This document shows positions 36,201 through 41,952 of a stretch of DNA of 64,000 nucleotides, piece by piece. The stretch spans positions 1 through 64,000 of the forward strand of contig JAUJYZ010001476.1 of assembly GCA_033675265.1 (NCBI GenBank), read 5' to 3'. The position numbers and the translations under genes are program-made. The notes under the pieces were generated by a model that did no database searches, had not been told where the DNA came from, and saw only the letters and a program-made list of their open reading frames with translations. Origin of the DNA: Actinostola sp. cb2023 (taxonomy: Eukaryota; Cnidaria; Anthozoa; Actiniaria; Actinostolidae). Positions within the stretch are counted from its first letter, which is position 1; every line of letters starts with the position of its first letter.

Positions 36201-39200
36201 ATATATCGAATATAATATATTTATTCCTTCCCTGCTGACAGAGTCTCCTTTTCTCCCGAGGAAGAGAAGAGGAAGAAAGTCTTTTTTTCTTCCTCTTCTC
36301 TTCCTCGGGAGAAAAGGCATCCTCGGGAACCCAGGGGTATATTCTGTCGCTCGTTACTCGCTCCCAGAGAAATACCCCTGGGAACGAAGTCTGTTGGAAC
36401 TTGTTCCGGAAGTCAAAATTACTCTCGTTTCTGATTGGTCGACCTTATATGGTCGACCAATCAGTATCAAGTATGTCTGGTTTGACTGTCAGCAGGACAA
36501 TTTATTGCATACATTGCTCCCTAGTATTCTTAATCTTCAAAATGTATAGTAAAACCTTTATTGGATTTTATTTTGTTGGCTTTTTTAACACAAACCTTGG
36601 TGTCGATAATTGACGCTACTGATCATGCTAAATCTCATCCAATAACAAGACGCTCAATGAGCGTACACTCGGGCAATATGACAAGGACAATGTCAGTTGC
36701 GTGACGAGGGACCTGACAATGACTGACAGTTGCGCGAGGGAAACTGTTAAATTTAAGTACGTACTGCAGACACAAATAGTCTCCCTCGTCACGCAACTGT
36801 CATTGTCATAATGCCCGACTACGCTCATGGAGCGTCTTCTTCTGTAATAGATCCCTAAAATCTAAGGACGTTTTGATTTCGATATTGTATGAATGAATGA
36901 ATGAATGAATGAATGAATGAATGAATGAATGAATGAACTTTATTTAGACACGGAATCACTAAAATTAAAAAAAATCACTAAAATTAAAAAAATTATTACA
37001 AAGTGCTCTCCCTTTGAGCCGTGTAAAAAGATATATTGTATTTTTGCCGTTCACTTAATAGATGTATGACTCACACAAGGATCATGCAACTGTAATCGTA
37101 CTAAAAAGAACACGGAGAAACCTACATTTTATCATGTTTGTCCGCGTGAAAAACACTTGCCTATTTCTCCGATGATATATTCGTGTAGCTAGGTTCCTCT
37201 GTTGTACTGTATGTACAGACTTATTGACATAGAAACCTATCCATTATCTGCTGTGTCTAATGTACTGTCAAGTATGGTGTAACTTTAGCGTATTTATCGC
37301 GAAGAAAAAGAGAGAATTTAAACTAGCGAGTAACTAGTATGGGCTTTAATCTTTAATCACAGCGTGTGTGACATATGTGAGAGGAGCGTTTCTTTCCTTC
37401 AAGTTGGATACATAAAAGTGTTACGTTCGACTGAGTTAACCGAATTTCGTACATTGAACTTGCTTCGGTCCGTGGCGGCGTTGACGACGGCCTATTTGCT
37501 TTGATGAAGTTTTTTACGATTCCTTAATTTCCTTCTGAATGTTTCAAACGTGGAATAAAATAAACTTCAATCATTATACTTCTCAGAAATGTGTTTCATT
37601 TTACTAGTCGGATACCTTTTAAACGGATTTTTGAAACCACGGCGTGACGGCTCTCAGAAACTGAATGTGTTTCATTTTATTGTCGGACTGAATTTGTCAA
37701 ACGTGGAATAAAATAAACTTTAGTCGGAAACTATTTGAACCGTTTGAGCATAGAATTACTTCATTAGGCGTTTGGATATCATCGCCCCCGTTTTCAGCCA
37801 ATCGAAACCCTAAAACAGACATTCCTGACCGATACGATCACATACTTCGCATTCTGCGTACTACCAAAAAATATATATATATAGAAGAAAGTCCATTTTA
37901 TAACTCGGGCTTCCTTCGGAATGCCCGAGTAATTAGTCGGGCTTCCTGTGGAAGCTCCGACTCTAAAAATGAGATCCGTTCTTTGTCGTTGACCTCAAAT
38001 CGCAAACTGGGTTCTACAGCGCATGCGCCCTGTGCCGGCCGCTAAGATAATCACCGAAGGCTCTAACAACATGATTTATCAATACGAGACATCGAGTCTG
38101 AATTCACAAACCTTGTTGCAGGAAGGTTATGTCGTCTTGTTTTCAAAATAACCACAATAATTCATAGAGATATGGATGTATCAATCCAGTACTAGTACTG
38201 CAAAGGGTTTAGATATCTTTAGAACTTAGAACGAATCGAAGTGAGTTGATACATGCAGTGAAGGGTTTCAGCCAACCGAGCCGTCGAGGTGAACCCATAT
38301 TTACACTTCATCCAAACATTGTTTAATTCACTCTGCGATGTCTAGTTTATGTATACGGTATTGGTATTTATATGGATATATTTATGGCACCAAATAAACT
38401 ATATCATTGTCATTCATGATTCGCTGAGTTTGTGAAATCGCAGTACTGAAATTGCCAGGAAAGCATGTTCTACCGAGCTCGAGTCACACAACGAGCAACC
38501 AAACACTGTTTTAATCACACTACAAGATATCTATATTTAGTTCAAATAGGCTACATTTCAGTTAGAAGTCCGACTTCACGCTAGTAGAGCGTCTAGTTGA
38601 TTAATATACGAGTGTTTTTATTTCAGGTTCTTACGTGCCACGAAAGACGGATGGGGGCTCAAAACCATTGAACTATAAGGTCATCATCGCTATTAGTGTG
38701 TGTGTTCCTATTGTACTTATCATCATCATAGTCTTGGTTGTTTGCTGCTACAAGAAGAATAAAGTAAAACAAGGCGATAGTAGGAATATTAGTGAGTATC
38801 AGTAGAAGTCATTTATCAAACTCGAAAAAAGTGTTCTTAAAATTCCCCTGATTTCGAAACAAACCAAGAATTGGATTAAAAAAAAGTGCAGCTTTAAATA
38901 CCCGTAAGATGGAGCACTGATGGAGCACTGATGGAGGGAGGGGGTAAAAGGGCGCACCGTCTGCCTCCTGGGAGAACAGTTTCGACTGAAGGGGTTACGG
39001 ACGTTAAATATGGCCTTACGTTTACTTAGGTACAGAAGCAAAGCCCTAAATCACAAAGTATTCTTGGTTTACATGACGTCATCAAAACGCTAAAATCTAA
39101 AATATGCGTCGTACAAAACTGTTTGTTTGATATTTTGTTTATATCCACAACAAGTCTTCACAAAAAAATATGTGTACTTCGATGTTTGGTTTTTGATTTA

Positions 39201-40304
39201 TTGAGTCTATTTATGTCACGCAACACTGTCACGTGTATTCTAAAGCCAGAGAATTAGGGACATTTGCTTCAAATGTTTCGTGTTTTACCTCGTAACTGAT
39301 ATGTAAGTTTGATTTCATTAATATCTCTATTGAAAAACTGAGTTGTTTGTAATATTAACGTGATTTTGATCCTCGGTGTTTTGGCCGCCATGTTGGTGTA
39401 CTACGGTTGTACACCAAGATGGCGGCCCCATACATTCACACTAAATAATGCACACATTTGATCGCTCATATCTCAACATTGAAAGCTTCTTATAACTCAA
39501 CATTTGGTTGAGATACATGATTTTGACTGCTATTTTGGTTGTGAGACCTTTTGTTCAATTATACTCGATATAAGACCCAGAAAATTTTACGATGACGTAA
39601 GTGCAAACCAGCAATACCAAATCCTGTAACTATTTCCTTTTCCTAGACTGGTAAATTTTCATGATAAAAATAAGGACGAAGGGCACTGTAACTGAGATTC
39701 AAATCGCCAGTATGTCATCACAGTGCATGCTCTATTTTGTCATCGCCGAGTTTACCATTTGACTCACTCGTGCTATTATATTGTGCCATATTTGCAGTCC
39801 TTTAAAAATATCTAATAACATCTAATATATCTGATATTTTTAAATACATACATTAAAATGTATGTTCTGTTCGTTTATATCTTTTAGATGCGTTGGATTA
39901 TGATAACGAAGGCTATGCCGACAGGTAAGTTACATTTAATATTTAGTGCCCTGCACAAATGATGTACGATATATTCGACATTCAAGCAAATCAGTTTTTA
40001 ATTACTTTACTTGTTGGCACAGGGGTGCTCAGTTATCTGTCATTTCTGAAGGTCGTACGGTTGTTTTGTATTGTAATGAATATTTACTTGTTGGCACAGG
40101 GGTGCTCAGTTATCTGTCATTTCTGAAGGTCGTACCGTTGTTTTCTTTTGTAATGATTTTTTTCATACCTAAAGCAAGTTGACCTTACTTCTGAAATATG
40201 GGACCGTGTTCAAAAGCGAGCAATAATTTTATTACAATTATTGTAAAGTCTTTTTCTCATGCAGTTCAGATTCTACCAATACAAAAGAGGATGAGTACGA
40301 TTAA
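4773..40304 (+). CDS. Ig / Cys-rich / SEA / transmembrane cell-surface protein (gene model, 5' end outside window)
   Basis: Visible exons: 4,773-5,033; 6,708-6,838 plus 8,817-8,937 (split); 9,292-9,546; 19,577-19,819; 33,059-33,174; 33,273-33,331; 34,150-34,286; 38,627-38,791; 39,888-39,924; 40,265-40,304. All junctions agree in phase (Ig 1-1, Cys-rich 1-1, SEA 1-0, 0-2, 2-1, TM 1-1, tail 1-2, last 2). The product would be a type I membrane protein: I-set-like Ig domains, a Cys-rich module, a membrane-proximal SEA domain with a GSVVV cleavage motif, one transmembrane helix and a short acidic tail with several Tyr. Such proteins act in adhesion, recognition or signalling; the ligand is unknown. 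The signal peptide and first exons must lie upstream. Joining the Ig exons to the later exons relies on phase and order, not on transcripts. No gene name is recognised. Confidence 0.75.
5034..5417. other. Intron between Ig exon copies
   Basis: The first ~120 bp after the donor match the introns after Ig copies 2 and 3 (shared words GAAAACAGCTT, ATCAGCTGAATT), so the tandem duplication included intron sequence. The rest shows nothing recognisable. Confidence 0.6.
5418..5990. repeat. Minisatellite, unit about 150 bp, about 4 copies
   Basis: Units share CCCATAGAATATCAGGC, GTGCCGCCCGAACAATC, TTCAGGTGCGCCACCC, GGGGTTTAGCAATATGAAAT and GCGATTAGTATTTTAGTCTG. The first copy is more diverged. It lies in an intron of the Ig/SEA gene. 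Confidence 0.85.
6708..6838 (+). pseudogene. Ig-domain exon copy 2, 5' half
   Basis: It starts after a good acceptor (CTCCTTTTCTTCAG) and encodes the first half of the Ig domain, through WTRNGVLV. It then runs into a mobile-element end (CATGAGGAGC) and a stop codon 11 codons later. The 3' half is at 8,817-8,937. Together the halves make 252 nt, exactly the length expected from copy 3 less its 3-nt insertion, so no coding bases were lost. Confidence 0.85.
6839..8816. mobile_element. 2-kb TIR element splitting an Ig exon
   Basis: The ends are inverted repeats beginning CATGAGGAGCTTAACCCCTC (left) and CATGAGGAGCTTAGCCCTTC (right, read in reverse). It sits exactly between the two halves of Ig exon copy 2. 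No target duplication is certain: the exon contains a natural GGTAGGTA here, so a 4-bp GGTA duplication cannot be told from none. No transposase ORF is visible. A 39-bp near-perfect palindrome (arms AATTGGCTGAGTTACGATT) lies at 6,874-6,913, and tandem repeats at 7,815-8,130. Confidence 0.75.
7815..8130. repeat. Tandem repeat, 111-bp unit, 2 copies plus part of a third
   Basis: The unit contains ATCTCCTAAGTGCTTGCAAC, GCTTGGGTGACACGCC and TGAGCTGATAATAATAAAT. Between copies 2 and 3 lies a 45-bp block, CCGTATTCACCGGCGTATAA followed by GCCGCACTCGCAG. The same block occurs at 52,278-52,318, so it is probably the end of another dispersed element. Confidence 0.8.
8817..8937 (+). pseudogene. Ig-domain exon copy 2, 3' half
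   Basis: It encodes the second half of the Ig domain (from VGRGSPFNI through CYTCVAYNG to LAVK) and ends with the same AAAT|GTAAGTAC donor as the other copies. The frame is open. With the 2-kb element between the halves this exon cannot give an Ig domain unless the insert is removed from the RNA. Confidence 0.85.
9292..9546 (+). CDS. Ig-domain exon, copy 3
   Basis: This 255-nt exon (85 codons, phase 1-1) follows the acceptor TTTTCTTAAG. It carries the same Ig core: [28 protein letters not shown], ending LAVK. It differs from copy 1 by some substitutions (ESQTAQL for EKQTVPL) and a 3-nt insertion (DAAKT for DAKN). It joins by phase to the Cys-rich exon at 19,577. The preceding intron is alike to that before copy 2, marking tandem duplication. 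Confidence 0.85.
9913..10048. mobile_element. Foldback MITE of about 136 bp
   Basis: Near-perfect inverted repeat: AGGAAATACCACTT at the left end, AAGTGGCTGAATATTCAG across the centre, and a reverse copy to ATTTCCT. No coding capacity. Confidence 0.8.
10102..11564. mobile_element. CAAGAGACCAT-family TIR element (full copy)
   Basis: TIRs of about 117 bp start CAAGAGACCATGAGGGACAG and match inverted at 11,448-11,564. GTTACAT flanks both ends (7 bp). No transposase ORF is present. The copy at 21,269-32,955 has a clear 8-bp duplication, so hAT- or P-like groups are possible, but the terminal bases do not decide it. This unbroken copy gives the empty site for the BEL insertion in the other copy. 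Confidence 0.85.
11735..12070 (+). pseudogene. Decayed duplicate of host-gene intron and acceptor
   Basis: GCACATGATGGTC, CACCAT and GGAGCAGATAA match the intron upstream of Ig copy 2 (6,350-6,400). At 12,030-12,050 the words TATATACTTCTCAGATCATC match the acceptor and start of the Cys-rich exon at 19,577, followed by CCCAAGTGTTG as inside that exon. It seems to be an eroded piece of the same tandem duplication. No open exon remains. Confidence 0.5.
12471..13292. mobile_element. TIR element with about 95-bp arms
   Basis: Left arm 12,471-12,567 and right arm 13,197-13,292 are inverted copies (CGAAGGTAGGTAGAGCGGTA; AGAGCGCCTCTGGTAGAATC). No transposase domain is seen between the arms. A short ORF with AAAATGG start context lies just outside at 12,245-12,439 but has no recognisable domain. 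Confidence 0.75.
13490..13631. mobile_element. Foldback MITE of about 140 bp
   Basis: The arms read ACATGTTAAGATCATGATAT and TTGTTTTTATTCAC and return inverted at 13,590-13,629. The centre is rich in ACTCGCTCGA words. Confidence 0.8.
13690..15267. other. Intronic stretch without recognised gene
   Basis: No domain or exon. The word AAATCGCACC repeats three times at 14,190-14,230. ORFs at 14,304 and 14,389 lack domains and splice context. Confidence 0.45.
15268..15414. mobile_element. Foldback MITE
   Basis: GGTAATTGAACT at the left returns as AGTTCAATTACC at the right. Inner arms TTTGGTCTGAAATCAAAC and GTTTGATTTCAGACCAAA are near-perfect complements around a GC-rich loop. Confidence 0.85.
15444..16455. 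mobile_element. TTAA-flanked element A
   Basis: 1,012 bp between TTAA (15,440-15,443) and TTAA (16,456-16,459). TIR GGATACGGTTCACCTTG at both ends, inverted. Small ORFs inside have no known domain. TTAA target duplication is used by piggyBac and Kolobok transposons; the purine-first terminus fits Kolobok better. The right TTAA is shared with element B. Confidence 0.85.
16460..17583. mobile_element. TTAA-flanked element B
   Basis: 1,124 bp between TTAA 16,456-16,459 and TTAA 17,584-17,587. TIR of about 28 bp starting AGGGGCACTGTCACGAC. No transposase. The terminus resembles the TTAA element inside the BEL copy (AGGGGCTGTGTCATG) but is a different family. Confidence 0.87.
17588..19447. mobile_element. 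TTAA-flanked long foldback element C
   Basis: 1,860 bp between TTAA 17,584-17,587 and TTAA 19,448-19,451. Inverted arms of about 690 bp (17,588-18,280 and 18,760-19,447) begin GAGAGGATGTCAGTAAGAAT. The same 64-65-codon ORF appears on the minus strand at 17,778-17,972 and on the plus strand at 19,063-19,257 because the arms are palindromic; it shows no known domain. Spacer about 480 bp. Confidence 0.88.
19466..19545 (+). pseudogene. Partial duplicate of the acceptor and start of the Cys-rich exon
   Basis: TTATATACTTCTCAGATCAT and the next ~65 nt (TACTGTACCATGTGG to AACAGTGTTTAT) are repeated almost exactly at 19,560-19,637, with a (TA)n run between. The copy has an intact 3' splice signal but is cut off after about 20 codons by the (TA)n tract. 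Confidence 0.85.
19577..19819 (+). CDS. Cys-rich domain exon
   Basis: This 243-nt exon (phase 1-1) follows TATATACTTCTCAG and ends at CCAAAGA|GTAAGC. It encodes about 81 residues with eight Cys: two in VPCGKTCS, then EQCLSV, VSCRQQ, KMCGKK, STCDVS and [10 protein letters not shown] do not recognise the family; spacing and the final beta-like [12 protein letters not shown] suggest a small extracellular disulfide domain, perhaps a divergent Ig-like fold. In phase it joins the Ig exons upstream and the SEA exon at 33,059 (codon A+GC, Ser). Confidence 0.75.
19880..19925. repeat. (TAA)n microsatellite
   Basis: Run of ATAATA units directly before the MITE at 19,944. Confidence 0.9.
19944..20268. 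mobile_element. MITE CCCAGGGGGGG family, copy 1
   Basis: 325 bp with TIR CCCAGGGGGGGTACTCAGGG and flanking AATGGGCT on both sides (8-9 bp duplication). The inside is a degenerate array of GGACTTTTTTTGGGG-like words, which gives low-complexity ORFs rich in PKKS. Copy 2 is at 31,072-31,371. The duplication length fits Mutator-like elements, but the family is not proven. Confidence 0.85.
20280..20610. repeat. AT-rich simple sequence
   Basis: Runs of ATAATA, AATTAATT and AGAATAAGAATA words; no gene. Confidence 0.85.
20640..21256. repeat. Dispersed 600-bp repeat with central YY1-like palindrome, copy 1
   Basis: Shares AAACCAAACATCG, GAAAAGACT, AATATCAAACCAACAG and the palindrome CCGCCATGTTGGTGTAC (inverted copy six bases on, at 20,850-20,889) with an inverted copy at 39,060-39,600. 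It is bounded by GATGACGTCATA-like words. Probably a non-autonomous transposon. Confidence 0.65.
21949..22068 (+). repeat. BEL 5' LTR
   Basis: 120 bp, TG...CA. Compared with the 3' LTR it has about 32 extra bases (around TTGATTATGCAAATTATG). LTRs this short are unusual for BEL/Pao. Confidence 0.85.
22252..22542 (+). pseudogene. BEL gag, N-terminal part
   Basis: About 97 codons from ATG, with the helical, charged N-terminus usual in BEL Gag ([20 protein letters not shown]). It stops at 22,542 just before an insertion; gag sequence resumes near 23,119. Gag would form the RNA-packaging particle. Confidence 0.75.
22590..23118 (+). pseudogene. Non-LTR (LINE) reverse transcriptase fragment inserted in gag
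   Basis: After an (AAT)n run and a block reading TATTTATATAGCGC, an open frame from about 22,738 encodes the RT palm: [14 protein letters not shown], then the catalytic box FYADDTQVY, then [13 protein letters not shown]. This is jockey/CR1-type non-LTR RT, unlike the Pao RT around it. Only about 125 residues remain. It breaks BEL gag. Confidence 0.85.
23119..24231 (+). pseudogene. BEL gag, central part (DUF1759-like)
   Basis: It begins with a Ser/Arg-rich and coiled-coil stretch ([18 protein letters not shown]). The conserved retrotransposon Gag region follows: [48 protein letters not shown] frameshift near 24,228 ends the frame after LTSRLP. Confidence 0.85.
24232..24767 (+). pseudogene. 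BEL gag, zinc-knuckle part
   Basis: In a shifted frame it encodes two CCHC-type knuckles ([13 protein letters not shown] and [14 protein letters not shown]) and the [13 protein letters not shown] motif that stands before the protease in Pao elements. Two frame changes occur between 24,232 and 24,440. Confidence 0.85.
24795..25316 (+). pseudogene. BEL aspartic protease (DUF1758-like)
   Basis: Retropepsin-type active site [13 protein letters not shown], followed by the LIGANVPEA and GRAGEPYAV motifs typical of Pao. One extra T near 25,312 shifts the frame before the [11 protein letters not shown] motif, which continues in the next frame. Confidence 0.88.
25317..25975 (+). pseudogene. BEL reverse transcriptase, 5' part
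   Basis: Pao RT motifs follow in order: [51 protein letters not shown] and VAEIEGMF. The last is RT motif A, where the usual catalytic Asp is Glu here. The frame is cut at 25,976 by a TTAA element. Confidence 0.88.
25980..26451. mobile_element. TTAA-flanked MITE in BEL RT
   Basis: 472 bp, TIR AGGGGCTGTGTCATG, flanked by TTAA at 25,976-25,979 and 26,452-26,455. RT coding continues exactly after the second TTAA ([14 protein letters not shown]), as expected for a clean insertion. Confidence 0.9.
26529..28605. mobile_element. 2.1-kb TIR element in BEL RT
   Basis: Inverted ends CATGACGAGATTAAGCCTGG and CATGACGAGATTAGGCCTGA (26 of 28 alike), flanked by TCAGA (a probable 5-bp duplication with one extra G at the left). 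Inside are an (ATA)n run at 27,205-27,238, three tandem units at 27,520-28,000 and a strong hairpin near the right end (28,524-28,573: CCCCTGCCGATGTTTT ... AAAACATCAGCAGGGG). No transposase is seen. Confidence 0.75.
27520..28000. repeat. Tandem repeat, about 180-bp unit, 2.7 copies
   Basis: Units share AGGAATCCTGGAGACAGCAT, GGCCGAGAGGCTGTGGC and GTCTACTTGATGTTTCCTTG and are almost identical, so the expansion is recent. It lies within the TIR element at 26,529. Confidence 0.9.
28606..29711 (+). pseudogene. BEL RT 3' part and RNase H
   Basis: [14 protein letters not shown] and the catalytic box FYVDDLV (Tyr codon at 28,736) are followed by the Pao-specific [18 protein letters not shown] and the RNase H start [16 protein letters not shown] frameshift near 29,385 and a stop at 29,515 interrupt it; RNase H continues as [11 protein letters not shown], then [13 protein letters not shown] and [10 protein letters not shown] to the stop at 29,710. 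Confidence 0.88.
29712..31071 (+). pseudogene. BEL integrase, inactivated
   Basis: The HHCC zinc module is present ([13 protein letters not shown] ... CFKCRR), then the core with the first catalytic Asp in [10 protein letters not shown]. The segment that should carry the second Asp is deleted after RGPPKEI (about 30,608), with a frameshift. In the third motif the Trp codon before the catalytic Glu is a stop (SGV*ERL, 30,728). NNRPIT and TPSHFLL follow, then the start of the C-terminal DUF5641-like part ([18 protein letters not shown]). Confidence 0.88.
31072..31371. mobile_element. MITE CCCAGGGGGGG family, copy 2
   Basis: 300 bp in the integrase tail of BEL, inverted ends CCCAGGGGGGGTACTCAGGG, with the 9-bp duplication AAGTGGCTT at 31,063-31,071 and 31,372-31,380. 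It is inverted inside relative to copy 1 at 19,944. Low-complexity ORFs on both strands are not genes. Confidence 0.9.
31381..31590 (+). pseudogene. BEL polyprotein C-terminus (DUF5641-like)
   Basis: It continues the DUF5641-like domain after the [56 protein letters not shown], then a stop. This ends the BEL coding region. Confidence 0.85.
31719..31806 (+). repeat. BEL 3' LTR
   Basis: 88 bp, TG...CA, preceded by GTTTGTGGGGCCGCTA, a plausible polypurine tract. Shorter than the 5' LTR by an internal 32 bp. Confidence 0.85.
32399..32934. repeat. 268-bp tandem duplication in TIR element
   Basis: Two nearly identical copies from CCGCGGGACATTATCATTTT to ATAGCGCGAGACTCC. The unbroken family copy at 10,102 has only one. 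Confidence 0.9.
33059..33174 (+). CDS. SEA domain, exon 1 of 3
   Basis: After acceptor TATGTGTTGCAG, 116 nt encode the start of a SEA domain: [30 protein letters not shown]. The spacing of the first strand (GSIRI) and the following helix fits SEA. Donor ATG|GTGCGT, phase 0. It joins in frame to the Cys-rich exon. Confidence 0.85.
33273..33331 (+). CDS. SEA domain, exon 2 of 3
   Basis: 59 nt between GTTTTCTTACAG and GA|GTAAGTATT, encoding [19 protein letters not shown]. It leads straight into the GSVVV motif of the next exon. Phase 0 in, phase 2 out. Confidence 0.85.
33410..33792. mobile_element. Foldback element with conserved arms, copy 1
   Basis: Inverted arms carry GCTGAATAGTTGGTGGGTTC, ATAGAGGTTTGAAATCTCAA, TATGCAAATTTGATGACGTC and TACTAAGGAAT and their reverse complements. 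A related copy lies at 61,024-61,222. It lies in the intron between SEA exons 2 and 3. Confidence 0.85.
33912..34076. repeat. Remnant of a GC-ended dispersed element
   Basis: GGGGCGAATCTAGGATTTTG at the left and CCCCCCCTAAATCCGCCACA at the right are imperfect inverted ends. Short, non-coding. Confidence 0.5.
34150..34286 (+). CDS. SEA domain, exon 3 of 3, with GSVVV cleavage motif
   Basis: 137 nt after a long T-run acceptor (TTTTTTAAG), encoding [14 protein letters not shown] and [14 protein letters not shown] to the donor CGAG|GTTTGT. GSVVV is the self-cleavage motif of mucin-type SEA domains (Gly-Ser peptide bond). The intron falls directly before it. The last ~27 nt of this exon and its donor are the source of the minisatellite that follows. 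Confidence 0.87.
34258..36168. repeat. 62-bp minisatellite built from exon end and 5' splice site, about 26 units
   Basis: Unit of 36 + 26 nt: GACGATAGATGTTGG, AGCATACAAGCAG|GTTTGT, TAGTACTAACTTATATATCAG in sequence. It aligns with the exon end (GACGATAGATCAG ... AGCATACGAG|GTTTGTAGT) and the first intron bases (TATCAG). Each unit thus repeats a donor-like CAG|GTTTGT, a TACTAAC branch-point-like word and an acceptor-like CAG. A foldback element at 34,368-34,593 interrupts the array near its start. Confidence 0.9.
34368..34593. mobile_element. Foldback MITE inside the minisatellite
   Basis: ATACAGCAATATGCAGAAAT and ACACATATATCAAAGACCTA return inverted at 34,520-34,593. No coding. Confidence 0.85.
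36240..36470. repeat. Cluster of perfect palindromes
   Basis: 36,256-36,316: arms TCTCCCGAGGAAGAGAAGAG and inverse. 36,330-36,382: CCCAGGGGTAT and its inverse. 36,433-36,466: CTGATTGGTCGACC and its inverse. Probably ends and centres of small foldback elements. Confidence 0.75.
36645..36842. mobile_element. Foldback MITE
   Basis: Arms AAGACGCTCAATGAGCGTA, GACAATGTCAGTTGCGTGAC and GAGGGA return inverted on the right. Confidence 0.75.
36889..36936. repeat. (GAAT)n microsatellite
   Basis: About 11 GAAT units. Confidence 0.95.
36937..38626. other. Intron, no gene recognised
   Basis: Two direct copies of CAAACGTGGAATAAAATAAA occur at 37,547 and 37,693, and a short hairpin CTCGGGCTTCCTTCGGAATG at 37,907. 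Nothing else. Confidence 0.45.
38627..38791 (+). CDS. Transmembrane exon of the Ig/SEA gene
   Basis: 165 nt after [29 protein letters not shown] is the juxtamembrane part, then one hydrophobic helix ([20 protein letters not shown]) followed by the stop-transfer [10 protein letters not shown]. Cys at the inner face could be palmitoylated. Donor ATTA|GTGAGT, phase 1. It sets the topology: SEA and Ig outside. Confidence 0.88.
39060..39600. repeat. Dispersed 600-bp repeat, copy 2 (inverted)
   Basis: It matches copy 1 at 20,640-21,256 in reverse (CGATGTTTGGTTTTTGATTT). The palindrome GGCCGCCATGTTGGTGTAC lies at 39,381-39,426. Confidence 0.65.
39888..39924 (+). CDS. Cytoplasmic tail microexon
   Basis: 37 nt between ATATCTTTTAG and ACAG|GTAAGT, encoding [12 protein letters not shown]. 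Both Tyr lie in acidic context, possible phosphorylation sites (inference). Phase 1 in, phase 2 out. Confidence 0.75.
40265..40304 (+). CDS. Last exon (form 1) of the Ig/SEA gene
   Basis: After TTTTTCTCATGCAG, 40 nt complete the tail: [13 protein letters not shown] and stop (TAA 40,302-40,304). A polyadenylation signal follows 24 bp downstream. Confidence 0.75.
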
Positions 40305-40327
40305 TAGACAAATTAAAACCATATGCC

Positions 40328-40333
40328 AATAAA
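40328..40333 (+). promoter_or_regulatory. Putative polyadenylation signal AATAAA
   Basis: AATAAA 24 bp after the stop of the Ig/SEA gene. Position fits, but AT-rich DNA gives many chance matches. Confidence 0.45.
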
Positions 40334-40576
40334 TATTGGCAACAATATACCATGCAAAACTGTCTTAATTTATGGACTCTGAAAACTGATCCAATTTCTG
40401 ACATGTTTAGCTAAATAAACAGGAACATGATTTGAAATTAGTATCAATATATATGGTCTATATATGGGCATAGCACTGTATCACTGTGACACAGCCGTTA
40501 TTAGTTATACATTATTTTTGTATCCCGGAACTAACTCCTTCTCTTCTCCTTCTCCTTTTGCACATCTTTCTGGCAG

Positions 40577-40649
40577 TCATAACAAGGGTTCCAATAACAT
40601 TACGAAAGGAAGTGGAATAAGGCTTGCACCGCTTCAAAAACGGGCATAA
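40577..40649 (+). CDS. Candidate alternative last exon of the Ig/SEA gene
   Basis: A strong pyrimidine-rich acceptor (CTTCTCTTCTCCTTCTCC, then CTTTCTGGCAG) is followed by a phase-2-compatible open frame, SHNKGSNNITKGSGIRLAPL and six more residues to TAA. Splicing from the 39,924 donor would give a basic tail instead of the acidic one. No transcript evidence. Confidence 0.45.
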
Positions 40650-40842
40650 CAAACCAACAAGGACGAGGTAAGGGTTCTTTCACATAATATTAGACGAGCA
40701 CAGAAGTACATGACATAGTAGTTATGTACCATGACATAGTTATGTACTTCTGACGAGCATCATTGCAATGCAACTTGATCATCACAAGAATAACTTACAA
40801 AAGATCATGACTAATACCAGATAATAACTCAGCAATGTATGA

Positions 40843-41647
40843 CCAATCCAAGGTTAATTCCGCCATCTTGTAGGCACAGGCAGCCCAACCAATGCTTTTG
40901 AGGCTACTAAATATTCGGCTCACGGAAAAGTGCACCACTAAAGTGCGCCGCACATCAGGCCATCACGTGACTGTAATTTCATACCTTGTTTCAATATACA
41001 CATGTACTGCGGGACGCACACAGGGAGCCCACATTATACGTTACTCGTCACAGGGAACCAAACATAATACGTATGTATATATTATGCGCGTGCGCTCTAC
41101 CACAGGAAACCCATAAAAAGGCGGCAAATATCATTTTATTGAATTATTTAGTAGCCTCAAAAGCAATGGTTGGGCTGCCTGTGCTTGTAGGGGGTGCAAA
41201 CACGGCTAATTTCAGTCAACACATGATCACTTTGAGCTGTTATAACTCTGTTCGATCTTTTCGGTTTTTTCAAAATCTATATTTCTTTTAAAAGGTATAT
41301 ACTCTATGATTGCTGTCCATAAATATGGTGGCAAAGCGAAGGCCACAGCTGCAGTAAATCAGGTTTTTATGTTCAATTAAAAACATACGTACGAGAATAT
41401 GCTAATTAGTTTTAAATTATAAGAACTACAGGCCGATTTGAAACAGCTGTAAATATAGTTTAAATGCTGTTTGTAGTCTCATTTTCAGTCACAGCAATAT
41501 CTTAGCTAATATTAATATAAAACAACTTTCAAATCGAAAATCCAACAAAGTCGATTGGAGTTATTGGACCTCAAAGTGATCATATTTTGACTGAAATTAG
41601 CCGTGTTTGCACCCCCTACAAAACAGCGGAATTAACCTTGGTTGGTA
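40843..41647. mobile_element. Foldback element interrupted by a MITE
   Basis: Outer ends CCAAGGTTAATTCCGC and GCGGAATTAACCTTGG; inner arm GGGGTGCAAACACGGCTAAT inverted at 41,590-41,620. The left arm is broken by the MITE at 40,874-41,184. Confidence 0.75.
40874..41184. mobile_element. MITE, GCACAGGCAGCCCAA ends, 6-bp duplication
   Basis: 311 bp, ends GCACAGGCAGCCCAACCAAT and inverse, flanked by TTGTAG at both sides (40,868-40,873; 41,185-41,190). Similar CACAGGYAGCCCAA ends occur at 49,128 and near 61,620. Confidence 0.82.
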
Positions 41648-41952
41648 TTCTTCATACATTTGTTATTAGCCAATCAACTTGCGACATGGCAAGACATTGT
41701 TTTATTAATTCACTTGTCTTTCTTTTTATTCAGCTGCCTCATGTCTGATCAAAACGACACGAAAACATCGTAAATATAATATTAATAATCAACTTAATGA
41801 TCACGTGACCTATTCACTAATAAAGTAACAGTATACAGCGTTACTAAGCAACACCAACACAATGTATTCTGGATCCGGCTGATCCTCAAAGAAGATCTAC
41901 ATATGTCCAGCACTCAGCAAAGTCAATTGGGTTACTATCTGTATAGTGTACG

